Origin: Actinomycetota bacterium
GTDB lineage: Bacteria > Actinomycetota > Thermoleophilia > Gaiellales > F1-60-MAGs149
Assembly: GCA_026392355.1 (NCBI GenBank)
Contig: JAPLCF010000031.1
Location: 1-64,000, forward strand
Direction of reading: 5' to 3'
DNA length: 64,000 nt
How positions within the stretch are numbered: the stretch's first letter is position 1; every line of letters starts with the position of its first letter. Shown in pieces: positions 28,476 through 36,723 of the stretch. The position numbers and the translations under genes were made by a program. Below the pieces are notes generated by a model. The model worked only from the letters and a program-made list of their open reading frames with translations. It was not told the DNA's origin and did no database searches.

Positions 28476-29699
28476 CTAGGGCACGGCGAACTCGGTGCGA
28501 TAGAGCGCGCTGATCTCGACGGTGGCGCCGGCGTTGGCGAGGCCGTCGGGCAGCAGGTCGCGCGCCTCCTCGGCGCGAGCGATCAGCACGCGCTTGCCGG
28601 CCACGCGGTCCTGCAGCGTTTCGAGCAGTGCCTCGGCAACCGCACGCTCGGAAACGACGTCGGCCACGACCCCGATCTCGCGCAGGGCTGCCGCCGTGCC
28701 GGGTCCGATCGCGGCCACCTCAACGCCGTGCAGGGCGCGAGCGTCGCCGCCGATCGCGGCCAGAAGCAGCGCGGGCGTGTTCGGGCTCGTCACGACGATC
28801 AGATCGAAGGTACCGGCGTCGATCGGTGCGACGTCGAGCGGCACGGTGCGGATGGTCGGCGCGCTGATGACCTTCGCGCCGAGATCGGTGAGTCGGCGCG
28901 TGAGGCCATCGGCCTGGGCGCGGGCACGCGTGACGGCGATGACGCGGCCGGCGAGCGGCAGGCGGTCGGCCCAGCCGATCGCCTCGCGGACCGAGACGAC
29001 ATCGCCGACGACGGTGACGGCGGGCGACGTGACGCCCTGCTCGGCGGCGATCGCAGCGATCGTGCCGAGCGTCCCGGTGGTGACGCGCTGGGTCGGGAGC
29101 GTGCCGCGCTCGACGATGCCGACCGGCGTCTCTGCCGAGCGGCCGCCCGCGATCAACGCGTCGCTGATCTTGCCGAGGCGGCCGACACCCATCAGGAGCA
29201 CGAGCGTGCCACCGGCCTTGGCGAGCGCATCCCAGTCGGTCTGCGTGTCGGGCTTGGTGGGGTCCTCGTGGCCGGTGACGATCGTGAGGTGCGTCGCCAT
29301 GCCGCGGTGCGTGACGGGGATGCCACCCGCCGACGGCGCGGCGATCGAGCTGGAGATACCGGGCACGACCTCGTAGTCGACGCCGGCGGCGTGCAGTGCC
29401 TCGGCCTCCTCGGAGCCACGGCCGAAGACGAACGGATCGCCGCCCTTCAGGCGCACGACCATCGCGCCGGTCAGGCCGTGCTCGACCAGGCACGCGTTGG
29501 TCTCCTCCTGCGTCATCGCGACCTTGCCGGGCGCCTTGCCCGCGTTGATCAGCAGGCAGCCAGGCTTGGCCTCAAGCGGCAACTGGTCGCCGGCCAGGCG
29601 GTCGAGCACGAGCACATCTGCGCGGCGCACGAGGTCGAGGCCGCGGACGGTGATTAGCCCGGGATCGCCGGGGCCTGCGCCAACGAGATAGACGGTCAT
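28476..29699 (-). CDS. Uroporphyrinogen-III C-methyltransferase / uroporphyrinogen-III synthase fusion, truncated by TAG
   Basis: Residues 1-245 are SUMT (CobA): VGAGPGDPGLITVRG, VVRLKGGDPFVFGRG and GIPVTHRG are the precorrin methyltransferase motifs; it methylates uroporphyrinogen III to precorrin-2, the branch towards sirohaem and B12. Residues from about 250 are HemD, which closes and inverts the tetrapyrrole ring. The frame stops at TAG 28476-28478 (codon 408) in the middle of HemD, after YRTEFAVP; the remaining 74 codons continue in the same frame. Such fusions are normal in actinobacteria; the stop is not. The start overlaps the hemC stop by 4 bp. Confidence 0.9.
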   Translation of the reverse strand: MTVYLVGAGPGDPGLITVRGLDLVRRADVLVLDRLAGDQLPLEAKPGCLLINAGKAPGKVAMTQEETNACLVEHGLTGAMVVRLKGGDPFVFGRGSEEAEALHAAGVDYEVVPGISSSIAAPSAGGIPVTHRGMATHLTIVTGHEDPTKPDTQTDWDALAKAGGTLVLLMGVGRLGKISDALIAGGRSAETPVGIVERGTLPTQRVTTGTLGTIAAIAAEQGVTSPAVTVVGDVVSVREAIGWADRLPLAGRVIAVTRARAQADGLTRRLTDLGAKVISAPTIRTVPLDVAPIDAGTFDLIVVTSPNTPALLLAAIGGDARALHGVEVAAIGPGTAAALREIGVVADVVSERAVAEALLETLQDRVAGKRVLIARAEEARDLLPDGLANAGATVEISALYRTEFAVP

Positions 29700-30589
29700 G
29701 CGACCCCCTCTGCAAGGAGCTCGGCGCCACCTTCCTGCAGCAGCTGGTCGACGATCGTGTCGACGAGCGCGTGGGCGTTATCGCCCTCGGCTTCGTGGCG
29801 AATTGTCTGTGTCCCGTCGGGCGAGCTGACCCAGCCGATCAGGCGCCAGCCGGTGTCGATGCGGTGCGCGTGTGCGGCGACGGGCACGCGGCAGCCGCCG
29901 CCGAGCCGGCGCGTCACGCCACGCTCGGCCATCACTGCGGTGCGCGTGTCGAGATGATCGACCGCGACAACGAGGCCACCGTCACCGACGCGCGTCTGCA
30001 GGGCGATTGCGCCCTGGCCCGACTCTGGCACAAGCAGTTCGACGGGAAAGCGAAAGCCGATCTCGTGGTCGAGCCCGACGCGGTCGAGGCCACACGCGGC
30101 GAGGATTACGCCGTCAAGATCACTGGTCGTGCGGTGGTCGAGGCGGGTCTGCACGTTGCCGCGGATCGGCACGATCGTCAGATCGGGGCGTGCGGCTCGG
30201 AGCGCGGCGGTGCGGCGCAACGACGACGTGCCGACGCGGGCACCGACCGGGACATCGCCGAACGAGTGCGCCTCGCCGCACCAGGCATCGCGCGGATCGG
30301 CTCGCTCCAGAAACGCCGACAGCTCAAGACCCTCGGGCTGATCGCCGGTGAGGTCCTTGGACGAGTGCACAGCGACATCGATCTCGCCGGCGATGAGCGC
30401 CTCCTCGAGCGCCGATGCGAAGGCACCGGGGCCGAGCTCGCCGAGCGGCGTCGACTGCGCGGCATCGCCACGGGTCGAGACGATCACGAGCTCCACCTGC
30501 GCACCCTGCGCAGTCAGAAGCGCTGCAGCTAGACGGGCCTGTGCCTGTGCCAGCGGGGAGCCTCGAGTACCGAGGCGAACGATGCTCAT
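29696..30589 (-). CDS. hemC: Porphobilinogen deaminase (hydroxymethylbilane synthase)
   Basis: Joins four porphobilinogen units into hydroxymethylbilane, the substrate of HemD, in the cytoplasm. 297 residues, typical for HemC. RLGTRGSPLAQAQ at the N-terminus, the catalytic Asp D79 in HSSKDL, and C233 in LGGGCRVPVAA, which carries the dipyrromethane cofactor, are all present. Start ATG 30589 overlaps the stop of the ccmD-like gene by 4 bp, and the stop overlaps the cobA-hemD start, so it sits in the middle of a fully coupled operon. Confidence 0.96.
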   Translation of the reverse strand: MSIVRLGTRGSPLAQAQARLAAALLTAQGAQVELVIVSTRGDAAQSTPLGELGPGAFASALEEALIAGEIDVAVHSSKDLTGDQPEGLELSAFLERADPRDAWCGEAHSFGDVPVGARVGTSSLRRTAALRAARPDLTIVPIRGNVQTRLDHRTTSDLDGVILAACGLDRVGLDHEIGFRFPVELLVPESGQGAIALQTRVGDGGLVVAVDHLDTRTAVMAERGVTRRLGGGCRVPVAAHAHRIDTGWRLIGWVSSPDGTQTIRHEAEGDNAHALVDTIVDQLLQEGGAELLAEGVA

Positions 30590-30747
30590 GCGTCTGGCGC
30601 GCTCGGAGTCTGCTTCGCCTCGAGCTCCTCGAGCGTCTTCTCCAGGCGGTTCAGCTTGCGGCCGATGATCCACACGTACGCGAGGATCACGACCCAGACA
30701 AGGATGTACGCCGCTGCAACCCACGGCACGGCTTCGCGCAGCGTCAT
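30586..30747 (-). CDS. ccmD: CcmD-like small haem-exporter protein (53 aa)
   Basis: A 53-residue frame between ccmC and hemC, overlapping both by 4 bp. It has one N-terminal TM helix (VPWVAAAYILVWVVILAYVW) followed by a charged helix, RKLNRLEKTLEELEAKQ. This is the CcmD pattern: a small single-pass protein that helps release haem-loaded CcmE from CcmABC. Sequence conservation in CcmD is low, so the call rests on size, topology and operon position. No ccmE is visible in the window. Confidence 0.8.
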   Translation of the reverse strand: MTLREAVPWVAAAYILVWVVILAYVWIIGRKLNRLEKTLEELEAKQTPSAPDA

Positions 30748-31442
30748 GCGTCTTCACCTCGCGCAATGCGCTGCAGCTGCAGCACGCGAGCAGCCGCTCG
30801 CTTGCCACGCAGCTCGACAGAAATCAGCAGAACCATCAGACTCAGCATGGCAGCCATTCCGACGAGGAACGTCAGCACGAACGTTCCGGGCATCGCCGCG
30901 CCGCTGGACGTGAAGACCGTGGGATGGATCAGCGTCTGCGCAACGCGCACCGCGAGGAGCGACATCGGGATCAGGCCGATGCCCAGCAGCGCGAATACGG
31001 CCGAGGCCGAGCGACGACGCTCGCCTTCGTCGAGCGAGAAGCGGAGCATGAAGTACGCGCAGTAGTAGAGGAACAGGATCAGGAATACGTTGAGCTGCCG
31101 ATCGCTCCAGTTCCACCAGACGCCCCAGGATGCCTTCGCCCAGATCGGGCCGGTGATCAGCACGAGCGTGCCGAAGATCGTGCCGGAATGGATGCCGACG
31201 TACGAGCGCAGGTCCCAGACCTCGGTGCGCTTCCAGAGGTACATCGCGGCGCAGAACGCGCCATACCCGAATGCGGCATACGACGTCAGTGCGATCGGGA
31301 CGTGGAAGTAGAAGATCTTCTGGCTGAGGCCCTGATCGATGTCCTCACCCGTCCACCAGAAGGCCATGCCGATCGTCAAGGGCACCAGCACGATGCTGAG
31401 TACGAGCGGGATGGTGGTGGTGAGGTGCCGGTTCGTGCGCAT
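30744..31442 (-). CDS. ccmC: Cytochrome c biogenesis protein CcmC (haem handling)
   Basis: 232 residues with six TM helices. It carries the tryptophan-rich haem-handling motif, here WGVWWNWSDRQL, and the two flanking His residues, in FYFHVPIA and in TLIHPTVF. CcmC presents haem to CcmE on the outer side of the membrane during cytochrome c maturation (system I). The ATG at 31442 is preferred over a codon 12 nt upstream because it follows the ccmB stop directly. Overlaps the ccmD-like gene by 4 bp. Confidence 0.94.
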   Translation of the reverse strand: MRTNRHLTTTIPLVLSIVLVPLTIGMAFWWTGEDIDQGLSQKIFYFHVPIALTSYAAFGYGAFCAAMYLWKRTEVWDLRSYVGIHSGTIFGTLVLITGPIWAKASWGVWWNWSDRQLNVFLILFLYYCAYFMLRFSLDEGERRRSASAVFALLGIGLIPMSLLAVRVAQTLIHPTVFTSSGAAMPGTFVLTFLVGMAAMLSLMVLLISVELRGKRAAARVLQLQRIARGEDA

Positions 31443-31443
31443 G

Positions 31444-32109
31444 TCAGTCGCCAAGGAGGTGGTCGGAGGTGCCCCACGCGAGGGCGATGAACACCAAGTC
31501 GTAGAGTGCCAGAAAGCCGAGTGGTTGTAGGCCTCCCACCTCTTCGCCGAAGGCCCCGTACGTGGCCGTCACGCCGCCGAGCACAACGGGGATCAGGAGG
31601 GGCAAGACGAGGACGGGGAGCAGCACGTCGCGCGTCCGCGCGCCGAGTGCCAGTGCCGCCGACAGCGTGCCGACGAGTGCGATGCCGATGTCGGCGAGGA
31701 GCAATGCGACGACGACCGTGCCGATGCTCGGACCATCCTGCTGGAAAAACAGCGCCCACCAGACGGGCACGGCGACCACCTCGATCACGACGAGGAAGCC
31801 GAACTGGGCGAGAGCGGTGCCGAGCCAGATTGCGGCTCGATCGATCGGGGCCAGCAGTAGGGCGTCGAGCACGCCGCCCTCGTGCTCGGCAGAGAACGTG
31901 CGCAGCAGGCCGAGGACGGCGGTGAAGACCACGGCGGCCCAGAGCATGCCGGCGGCGGCGCGCGTGCCGGCACCCGTATCGCCACTGAGGGCGAAGTGCA
32001 CGATCACGATCGTCGCTGCGATGAACAGCAGCATCGCGAAGATCACCTCGCGCCGACGGATCTCGAGGACGAGCTTGACGCGAGCGATCGTGAGGGCGGC
32101 GCCGATCAC
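31444..32109 (-). CDS. ccmB: Haem exporter membrane subunit CcmB
   Basis: 221 residues, six TM helices, the membrane partner of CcmA in the CcmABCD ABC-type complex that drives release of holo-CcmE. FSAEHEGGVLDALLLAPIDR is the conserved CcmB loop after the second helix. The start overlaps the ccmA stop by 4 bp. Confidence 0.92.
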   Translation of the reverse strand: MIGAALTIARVKLVLEIRRREVIFAMLLFIAATIVIVHFALSGDTGAGTRAAAGMLWAAVVFTAVLGLLRTFSAEHEGGVLDALLLAPIDRAAIWLGTALAQFGFLVVIEVVAVPVWWALFFQQDGPSIGTVVVALLLADIGIALVGTLSAALALGARTRDVLLPVLVLPLLIPVVLGGVTATYGAFGEEVGGLQPLGFLALYDLVFIALAWGTSDHLLGD

Positions 32110-32735
32110 GCAATACCGCCGTTATCGAGGCGAACCTCGCGTACCCCGAGGCGGGCGGCGAGCTCGTGGTCGTGGCTCGCGACGAGCTGCGTCCGCTGGC
32201 CGATGCCGGCGCGGAGCGTGTCGTCGAGCAGTGCGCGTCCATCCGCGTCGAGGCCGCTGGCTGGCTCGTCGAGCAGGAGCAAGACGGGCTGGTGCGCGGT
32301 GGCGCGGGCCAGCGCAAGCCGCTGAAGCATGCCGCGCGAGAAGCCGTCGATCCGCTCGTCGGCACGATCGCCGAGCCCGACCTGCTCGAGCAGCGCCTGC
32401 GTGTCGGCGGTGGTCTGGTGCAGGCGCAGATGCAGAGCGAGGTTCTCGCTCGCCGTGAGTCCGCGGTAGAGCTGCGGCTGGTGTCCGGCGTACGCAATCC
32501 CCGCACGGACGTCTTTCGGTGCGCTGATCGCCTCGACGTCGCCGATTCGTGCCGAACCTGCGGTTGGTCGCAGTAGGCCCGCGACGAGCCGCAGCAAGGT
32601 CGACTTGCCAGCGCCGTTCGGTCCCAGCACCACCACGGTCTCGCCCCCTGCAACGCGCAGCGTTGCCTTGCGCAGCGCGAGGCGCTCACCGAAGCGCTTG
32701 GAGCACTCCGTGAGGGTGATCACCGGCGGCTGCAT
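32106..32735 (-). CDS. ccmA: Haem exporter ATP-binding subunit CcmA
   Basis: 209-residue ABC ATPase: Walker A GPNGAGKSTLLR, signature region GFSRGMLQRLALAR, Walker B LLLLDEPASGLD and the switch His in VASHDHE. The F-S-R-G-M-L-Q-R signature in place of LSGGQ is typical of CcmA. It hydrolyses ATP for the CcmABCD complex. This is the first gene of the coupled operon ccmABCD-hemC-cobA/hemD; TACCCT (minus strand, 32743-32748) ends 7 nt before the ATG, so the operon mRNA is probably leaderless. Confidence 0.93.
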   Translation of the reverse strand: MQPPVITLTECSKRFGERLALRKATLRVAGGETVVVLGPNGAGKSTLLRLVAGLLRPTAGSARIGDVEAISAPKDVRAGIAYAGHQPQLYRGLTASENLALHLRLHQTTADTQALLEQVGLGDRADERIDGFSRGMLQRLALARATAHQPVLLLLDEPASGLDADGRALLDDTLRAGIGQRTQLVASHDHELAARLGVREVRLDNGGIA

Positions 32736-32742
32736 GGGGTGG

Positions 32743-32748
32743 AGGGTA
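32743..32748 (-). promoter_or_regulatory. -10 box of the ccmABCD-hemC-cobA/hemD operon
   Basis: TACCCT on the minus strand, 7 nt before the ccmA start codon. No convincing -35 hexamer is seen. It is the only promoter-like element recognised for the whole operon, since all following genes overlap or abut. Confidence 0.55.
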
Positions 32749-32812
32749 AGGGAGGACGCCGCATCCGCGCTGACGAGCGCATCATGTGAACCGTTTCACG
32801 TACAGTCCGGCC

Positions 32813-34234
32813 GTGCTTACTCTGACTGGCTACGACCTCTCGCTGCCGAACCTCGTCGAGGCGGCGCGTGCGCCCGGCCCGGTTGGCCTGCACGTCGATG
32901 CGCTCGAGCGCATGCGCGTCAATCGCCTCTTCGCGGAGCGCATCGCGGAGCGTGGCGACGACGTCTATGGGCTCACCACGGGGGTCGGCGTCCGCAAGAA
33001 CCGTGCGGTGTCACCCGAGGAGATGCAGGTCTTCAATGCGCGCCTGGTTCGTGAGCACGCGACCGGCCAGGGCCCTGCGCTGCCGGCTGACGTGGTGCGC
33101 GCAACCGCAATTCTCTTGCTCAACCAGTTGGCTGCCGGGCGTTCCAACGTGCGACCGGAGATTGCCGAGCAGATTGCACAGCGGCTGAGCGATGGCATTG
33201 CGGATGTCCACGTACCCGTGTTTGGCGCCACGGGCATGGGTGACGTCGCGCCGCTCTCGCACCTTGTGCTGGGACTCCTCGGCGACACGGAGCTCGCGGC
33301 CGGAGAGGCGCTACCGCTGATTGGCCAGGGCTCCTACGTGACGGCGCACGCGGCGCTCGCGGTGTACGACGCGGAGATTCTGCTCGAGACGCTCGTCACG
33401 CTGGTGGCGCTCGACTTCGAGGCCTACGCCGCCAACCCCTCGCCGTTTCATCCGGCCGCGGGCGAAGTGCGTCCGTACCCCGGCTATCGCCGTGCTCTCG
33501 CGTCGATTGGACATCTGCTGGGGGGCTCGCAGCTGGCCGATGATCCGCGACATTTGCAGGCGCCGCTGTCGTTCCGCGACGCGGGCTCGGTGCTGGGTGC
33601 GGCCTACGACACGTTTGCGTTTTGCATCCGCCAGCTCTCAATCGAGCTCAATGCGCATCAGCAGAATCCGCTGGCGTTGATGGAAGAGGATCGCATGCTG
33701 CCGGTGGCCAACTTCGATGTGCAGGCGCTGGCAGCGTCGCTCGACTTCGCGCGCATCGCGCTCGCACCGTGCCTGACCGTGCAGAACGAGCGGTCGATCA
33801 AGCTCCTGCAGGCCAGCGAGACGGGCCTGACCGACGGTCTCGAACCGCGCGGTGCAGATCCGGGACACAGCCTCTCGGAGCTGGCGTGGCCGCTCCAGGC
33901 GCTAACGGCTGAGGCACGGCTGCTGATTCAGCCGGTCTCGGCTGAGGTCGGGTCATCCTCGCAGGCCGAGAGCATCGAGGACCGCCTGACGATGGCGGGC
34001 CTTGGTGCGCGTCGCCTCGCGGAGATGACGGAGCTCGGGTTCCGCGCGGCAGCCATTGCCTGCGTGATTGCGTGCCAGGCGATCGACCTGCGTGGCGTCG
34101 ATCGCCTCGGCCCGACCGTCGCGTCGATCCACGGAGCCATCCGCCAGCACGTGCCGGCGCTCGGTCCTGGCGATCCACCACCGGCCGATCTCGAGCCGCT
34201 GGTCGAGGCCCTGCGCGGCGGCCTGCTGGCCTAG
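32813..34234 (+). CDS. HAL/PAL/TAL-family ammonia-lyase homologue lacking the MIO serine
   Basis: 473 residues with the fold-wide features of aromatic amino acid lyases: Tyr52 in VYGLTTGVG (canonical YGxNTGFG), RLVREHATGQG for NLxxSHxxG, LNQLAAGRS, QQNPLALMEED for NxNP, and VANFDVQALAASLDF for the GGNFHG block. The segment that normally reads GSVGASGDLAPL and forms the MIO electrophile reads GATGMGDVAPL (residues 138-148): one residue shorter and without the cyclising Ser. The YSxR loop has Leu for Tyr (APLSFRDAGSVLGA). A classical deaminase is therefore unlikely. Start GTG 32813 follows TACAGT (32801-32806) by 6 nt. Confidence 0.85.
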   Translation: MLTLTGYDLSLPNLVEAARAPGPVGLHVDALERMRVNRLFAERIAERGDDVYGLTTGVGVRKNRAVSPEEMQVFNARLVREHATGQGPALPADVVRATAILLLNQLAAGRSNVRPEIAEQIAQRLSDGIADVHVPVFGATGMGDVAPLSHLVLGLLGDTELAAGEALPLIGQGSYVTAHAALAVYDAEILLETLVTLVALDFEAYAANPSPFHPAAGEVRPYPGYRRALASIGHLLGGSQLADDPRHLQAPLSFRDAGSVLGAAYDTFAFCIRQLSIELNAHQQNPLALMEEDRMLPVANFDVQALAASLDFARIALAPCLTVQNERSIKLLQASETGLTDGLEPRGADPGHSLSELAWPLQALTAEARLLIQPVSAEVGSSSQAESIEDRLTMAGLGARRLAEMTELGFRAAAIACVIACQAIDLRGVDRLGPTVASIHGAIRQHVPALGPGDPPPADLEPLVEALRGGLLA

Positions 34235-34247
34235 GCGGCCATCCGCT

Positions 34248-35327
34248 TCAGGGCGTCATGCGCCGCCAGGCGCCGAAGTGTGGTCCGTGGCCGATCGCGG
34301 CCGTCGTCCGCGCCAGAGACGCCTCGTACTCGGGCTTCGACCGGTCGGCCCCGACCGGGACCACGACGTAGTCGGCGTGGTCCACGTAGATCGGGGCGTA
34401 GTCGATGCGCCGCAGCGTGGCCGGGCCGGTTGCCGGAACGCGGATGCGGAGCAGGCCGATCAGTCCGTCTTGCGTCTCGGCCGGGAGGCCGAATTCGGCC
34501 GCCTTCGCCTGCCCAGACAGCAGGTTGCCTTCGCCGAACAGCACGAGCGCACCGCCCGCCCGGCGGATGGGCTGGACGACGTGTGCATGCTGGCCGACGA
34601 TCGCGGTGATCAGCCCCGAGCTGCCGAGCTTCCGTGCCAGGGCGGCCTGCTCGCCCGTGGGCTCGTGCTGCAGTTCGATGCCCCAGTGGAGGTTCACCAC
34701 CACGACGTCCGCCCCGAGCCGTCGAGCCTGCCGCGCCTGCGCGAGGATCGGCCGGGCGTCGCTGCCGATGTCGTTGACGCGCCACGCGGGGTCAGGCACC
34801 TGCCCGTTAGTGACCTGCGTGAAGGCAAGCAAGGCGACACGCACGCCGCTTGCGGTCTCGAGGATCAGCGGCCGTCGCGCTTCGCGCGCCGAGCGGGCGC
34901 TGCCCGCGTGTCGCACATGGCTGGCATCCAGTGCACGCAACGTCGCCGCAACACCCGCCGGTCCCTGGTCGAGCGAATGGTTCGACGCCGTCGAGCACGC
35001 GTCGAACCCGGCGCGTCGAATCGCCGTGGCGAGCGCTGGCGGCGTGCTGAAGACCGGGAACGCGGTGGGTGCCGTCGTCCGCGCCGTCAACGGCGTCTCG
35101 ACGTGGCAGAACGCGAGGTCGGCGCCGGCGATCAGCGGCCTGACGCGCCGCAGCATCGGCCGGAAGTCGTAGCCGTCACCGTCGGCATAGGCTGCCGCCT
35201 GCCGCCAGACGGCCTCGTGGACGAGCATGTCGCCGGAGACCGCGATGGTGATGTCGCGCGTCTCTGCGGCTGTGGCAGACGGGGCGGCAACAACGAGGGC
35301 GGCGATGAGAAGCAGCACGCGGCGCAT
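34248..35327 (-). CDS. Secreted CapA-like (PgsA-type) protein
   Basis: 359 residues: a cleavable signal peptide (MRRVLLLIAALVVAAPSATA) followed by a CapA-type calcineurin-like metallophosphoesterase fold. Motifs in order are VSGDMLVHE, FCHVETPLT, ASNHSLDQG, VVNLHWGIE and IVGQHAHVVQP, which match the metal-ligand blocks of the family. CapA proteins are linked to poly-gamma-glutamate capsule synthesis, but capB/capC are not here, so the role is open. The ATG at 35327 has TACCCT (minus strand, 35334-35339) 6 nt upstream. Convergent with the ammonia-lyase homologue. Confidence 0.87.
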   Translation of the reverse strand: MRRVLLLIAALVVAAPSATAAETRDITIAVSGDMLVHEAVWRQAAAYADGDGYDFRPMLRRVRPLIAGADLAFCHVETPLTARTTAPTAFPVFSTPPALATAIRRAGFDACSTASNHSLDQGPAGVAATLRALDASHVRHAGSARSAREARRPLILETASGVRVALLAFTQVTNGQVPDPAWRVNDIGSDARPILAQARQARRLGADVVVVNLHWGIELQHEPTGEQAALARKLGSSGLITAIVGQHAHVVQPIRRAGGALVLFGEGNLLSGQAKAAEFGLPAETQDGLIGLLRIRVPATGPATLRRIDYAPIYVDHADYVVVPVGADRSKPEYEASLARTTAAIGHGPHFGAWRRMTP

Positions 35328-35382
35328 GCCGCGAGGGTAGACCTCGGCATCCCGGTGGTCGGCGATGCTCGGGCGGTTGGCC

Positions 35383-36201
35383 CTAGACCCGCAGGCGCAG
35401 GATCTCCGCGACGCCGTGCGTCGCGGTATGCGCGGCGGCGCGTGGTGCCTCGCCCTGGTCGAGCGCGGCGGCGAATAGCGCCGTGAACATGTCGCCCGCG
35501 CCGACGGTGTCGGCGAGGCGGGGGATGCGATCGGCGGGGATGTGCAGGATGTCTGGTTCGTCGCGCGTCCAGATGTCGGCGCCGCCTTCGCCGTAGGTGA
35601 TCAGCACGATCGGTACATCTGCCCGCTCCATCGCCGCGGTATCGGTATCGCCGAGCAGCGCGTGCGCCTCCTCGTCGGAGAACTTGACGGCGTCGACGCC
35701 GGTCAGCCACGCGGGATCGAGCGGGCCGGACGGCACGACCTCTCCGAGCCCGGGTCGGGCAAGCCCCTGCGCGTCGAAGACGATGCGACGGCCGAAGGCA
35801 TGTAGCGCTGCGAGTGTCTCCGGCGGAACGTCGCCGCGCCACTGGGTGCCGACGACGATCGTCGCCGCGTTCTCGAGCGACGAGCGCGCCCAGCCGTTGA
35901 CATCGGTGGGGGTGAAGGGCTCGCCGAGGTTGGCCAGCTCGTGGTCGCGCTCACCGTGCTCCTTGAGGATCAGGCGGCTCACGAAGGTCTCGTCGGCTGG
36001 ACCAATCAGGACGGGGAGTCCCCGACGGCTCAGCTCGGCGTGCAGCTCGTCGTCGCCGCCCTTGGTGACCACCATGCCGCGGATGCCTGCACTCGCGAGC
36101 GCACTCGCGGCGAAGACCGGGGCGCCGCCGCAGCGCACCTCCTCGGTGCCGTCCGCGTGGACGATTTCGTCGCGCACGGTCTGACCAAGCAGCGCGATCA
36201 C
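35383..36201 (-). CDS. PfkB-family carbohydrate kinase
   Basis: 272 residues, somewhat short for ribokinase-like sugar kinases. The C-terminal signature DTVGAGDMFTALFAAAL supplies the catalytic Asp and anion hole; the N-terminal GGAPVFAASALASAG is the first PfkB signature region. The start is GTG 36201, overlapping the stop of the upstream membrane-protein gene (GTGA). The acceptor sugar or nucleoside is not predictable. Confidence 0.85.
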   Translation of the reverse strand: MIALLGQTVRDEIVHADGTEEVRCGGAPVFAASALASAGIRGMVVTKGGDDELHAELSRRGLPVLIGPADETFVSRLILKEHGERDHELANLGEPFTPTDVNGWARSSLENAATIVVGTQWRGDVPPETLAALHAFGRRIVFDAQGLARPGLGEVVPSGPLDPAWLTGVDAVKFSDEEAHALLGDTDTAAMERADVPIVLITYGEGGADIWTRDEPDILHIPADRIPRLADTVGAGDMFTALFAAALDQGEAPRAAAHTATHGVAEILRLRV

Positions 36202-36638
36202 TTGCGCAACGCTCCCACGGCAAGGTAGGTGTAGGCCGCGAAGGCAACCGCCCAGCCGATTGCCGCGAGGACGTTGGGTCCGGTGCCACCGCAGTTGTAG
36301 CTGTCGCCGGCGTCGCAGAGACTCGTCGCGAGCAGACCGAATCCGCCGGCGAGTCCTGCGGCGGCAAAGACGCCGAGAGCGATCCACGTCGGCCCGTGCT
36401 CCCGACCCCGTCCACGTACGGCCAGAGCACCGGCCGAGACGACCACCGCGGCTAGGAGCGCAAAGGCCGCGAGCGACCAGTGGCGCAGCGCCATTTGGGC
36501 GATCAGGGTGATCACGGCAAGCGGCAGCACGACGCGCGCCAGGTGCACCGCGCCGGTCGTGCGGCGGGCCAATGCGACGATCGCGGCGACGACAAAGACC
36601 GTCAGAACGGCCGACACGATGAGGAAGAACACGGACAC
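36198..36638 (-). CDS. Four-helix membrane protein of unknown function (146 aa)
   Basis: Not recognised. Four TM helices with short loops and one extracytoplasmic loop containing two Cys (LCDAGDSYNCGGTGPN) that may form a disulfide. Start GTG 36638. It overlaps the PfkB kinase gene by 4 bp, so the two are coupled. It diverges from the tat genes. Confidence 0.7.
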   Translation of the reverse strand: MSVFFLIVSAVLTVFVVAAIVALARRTTGAVHLARVVLPLAVITLIAQMALRHWSLAAFALLAAVVVSAGALAVRGRGREHGPTWIALGVFAAAGLAGGFGLLATSLCDAGDSYNCGGTGPNVLAAIGWAVAFAAYTYLAVGALRK

Positions 36639-36723
36639 GCGTCACTAACGGTAGCCGTACCGACTAGGCGTTGGCGGCCCAGCGGTGGTAGCGTGCGCGT
36701 AGGACGTAGGAGGTAGTTGAGAT

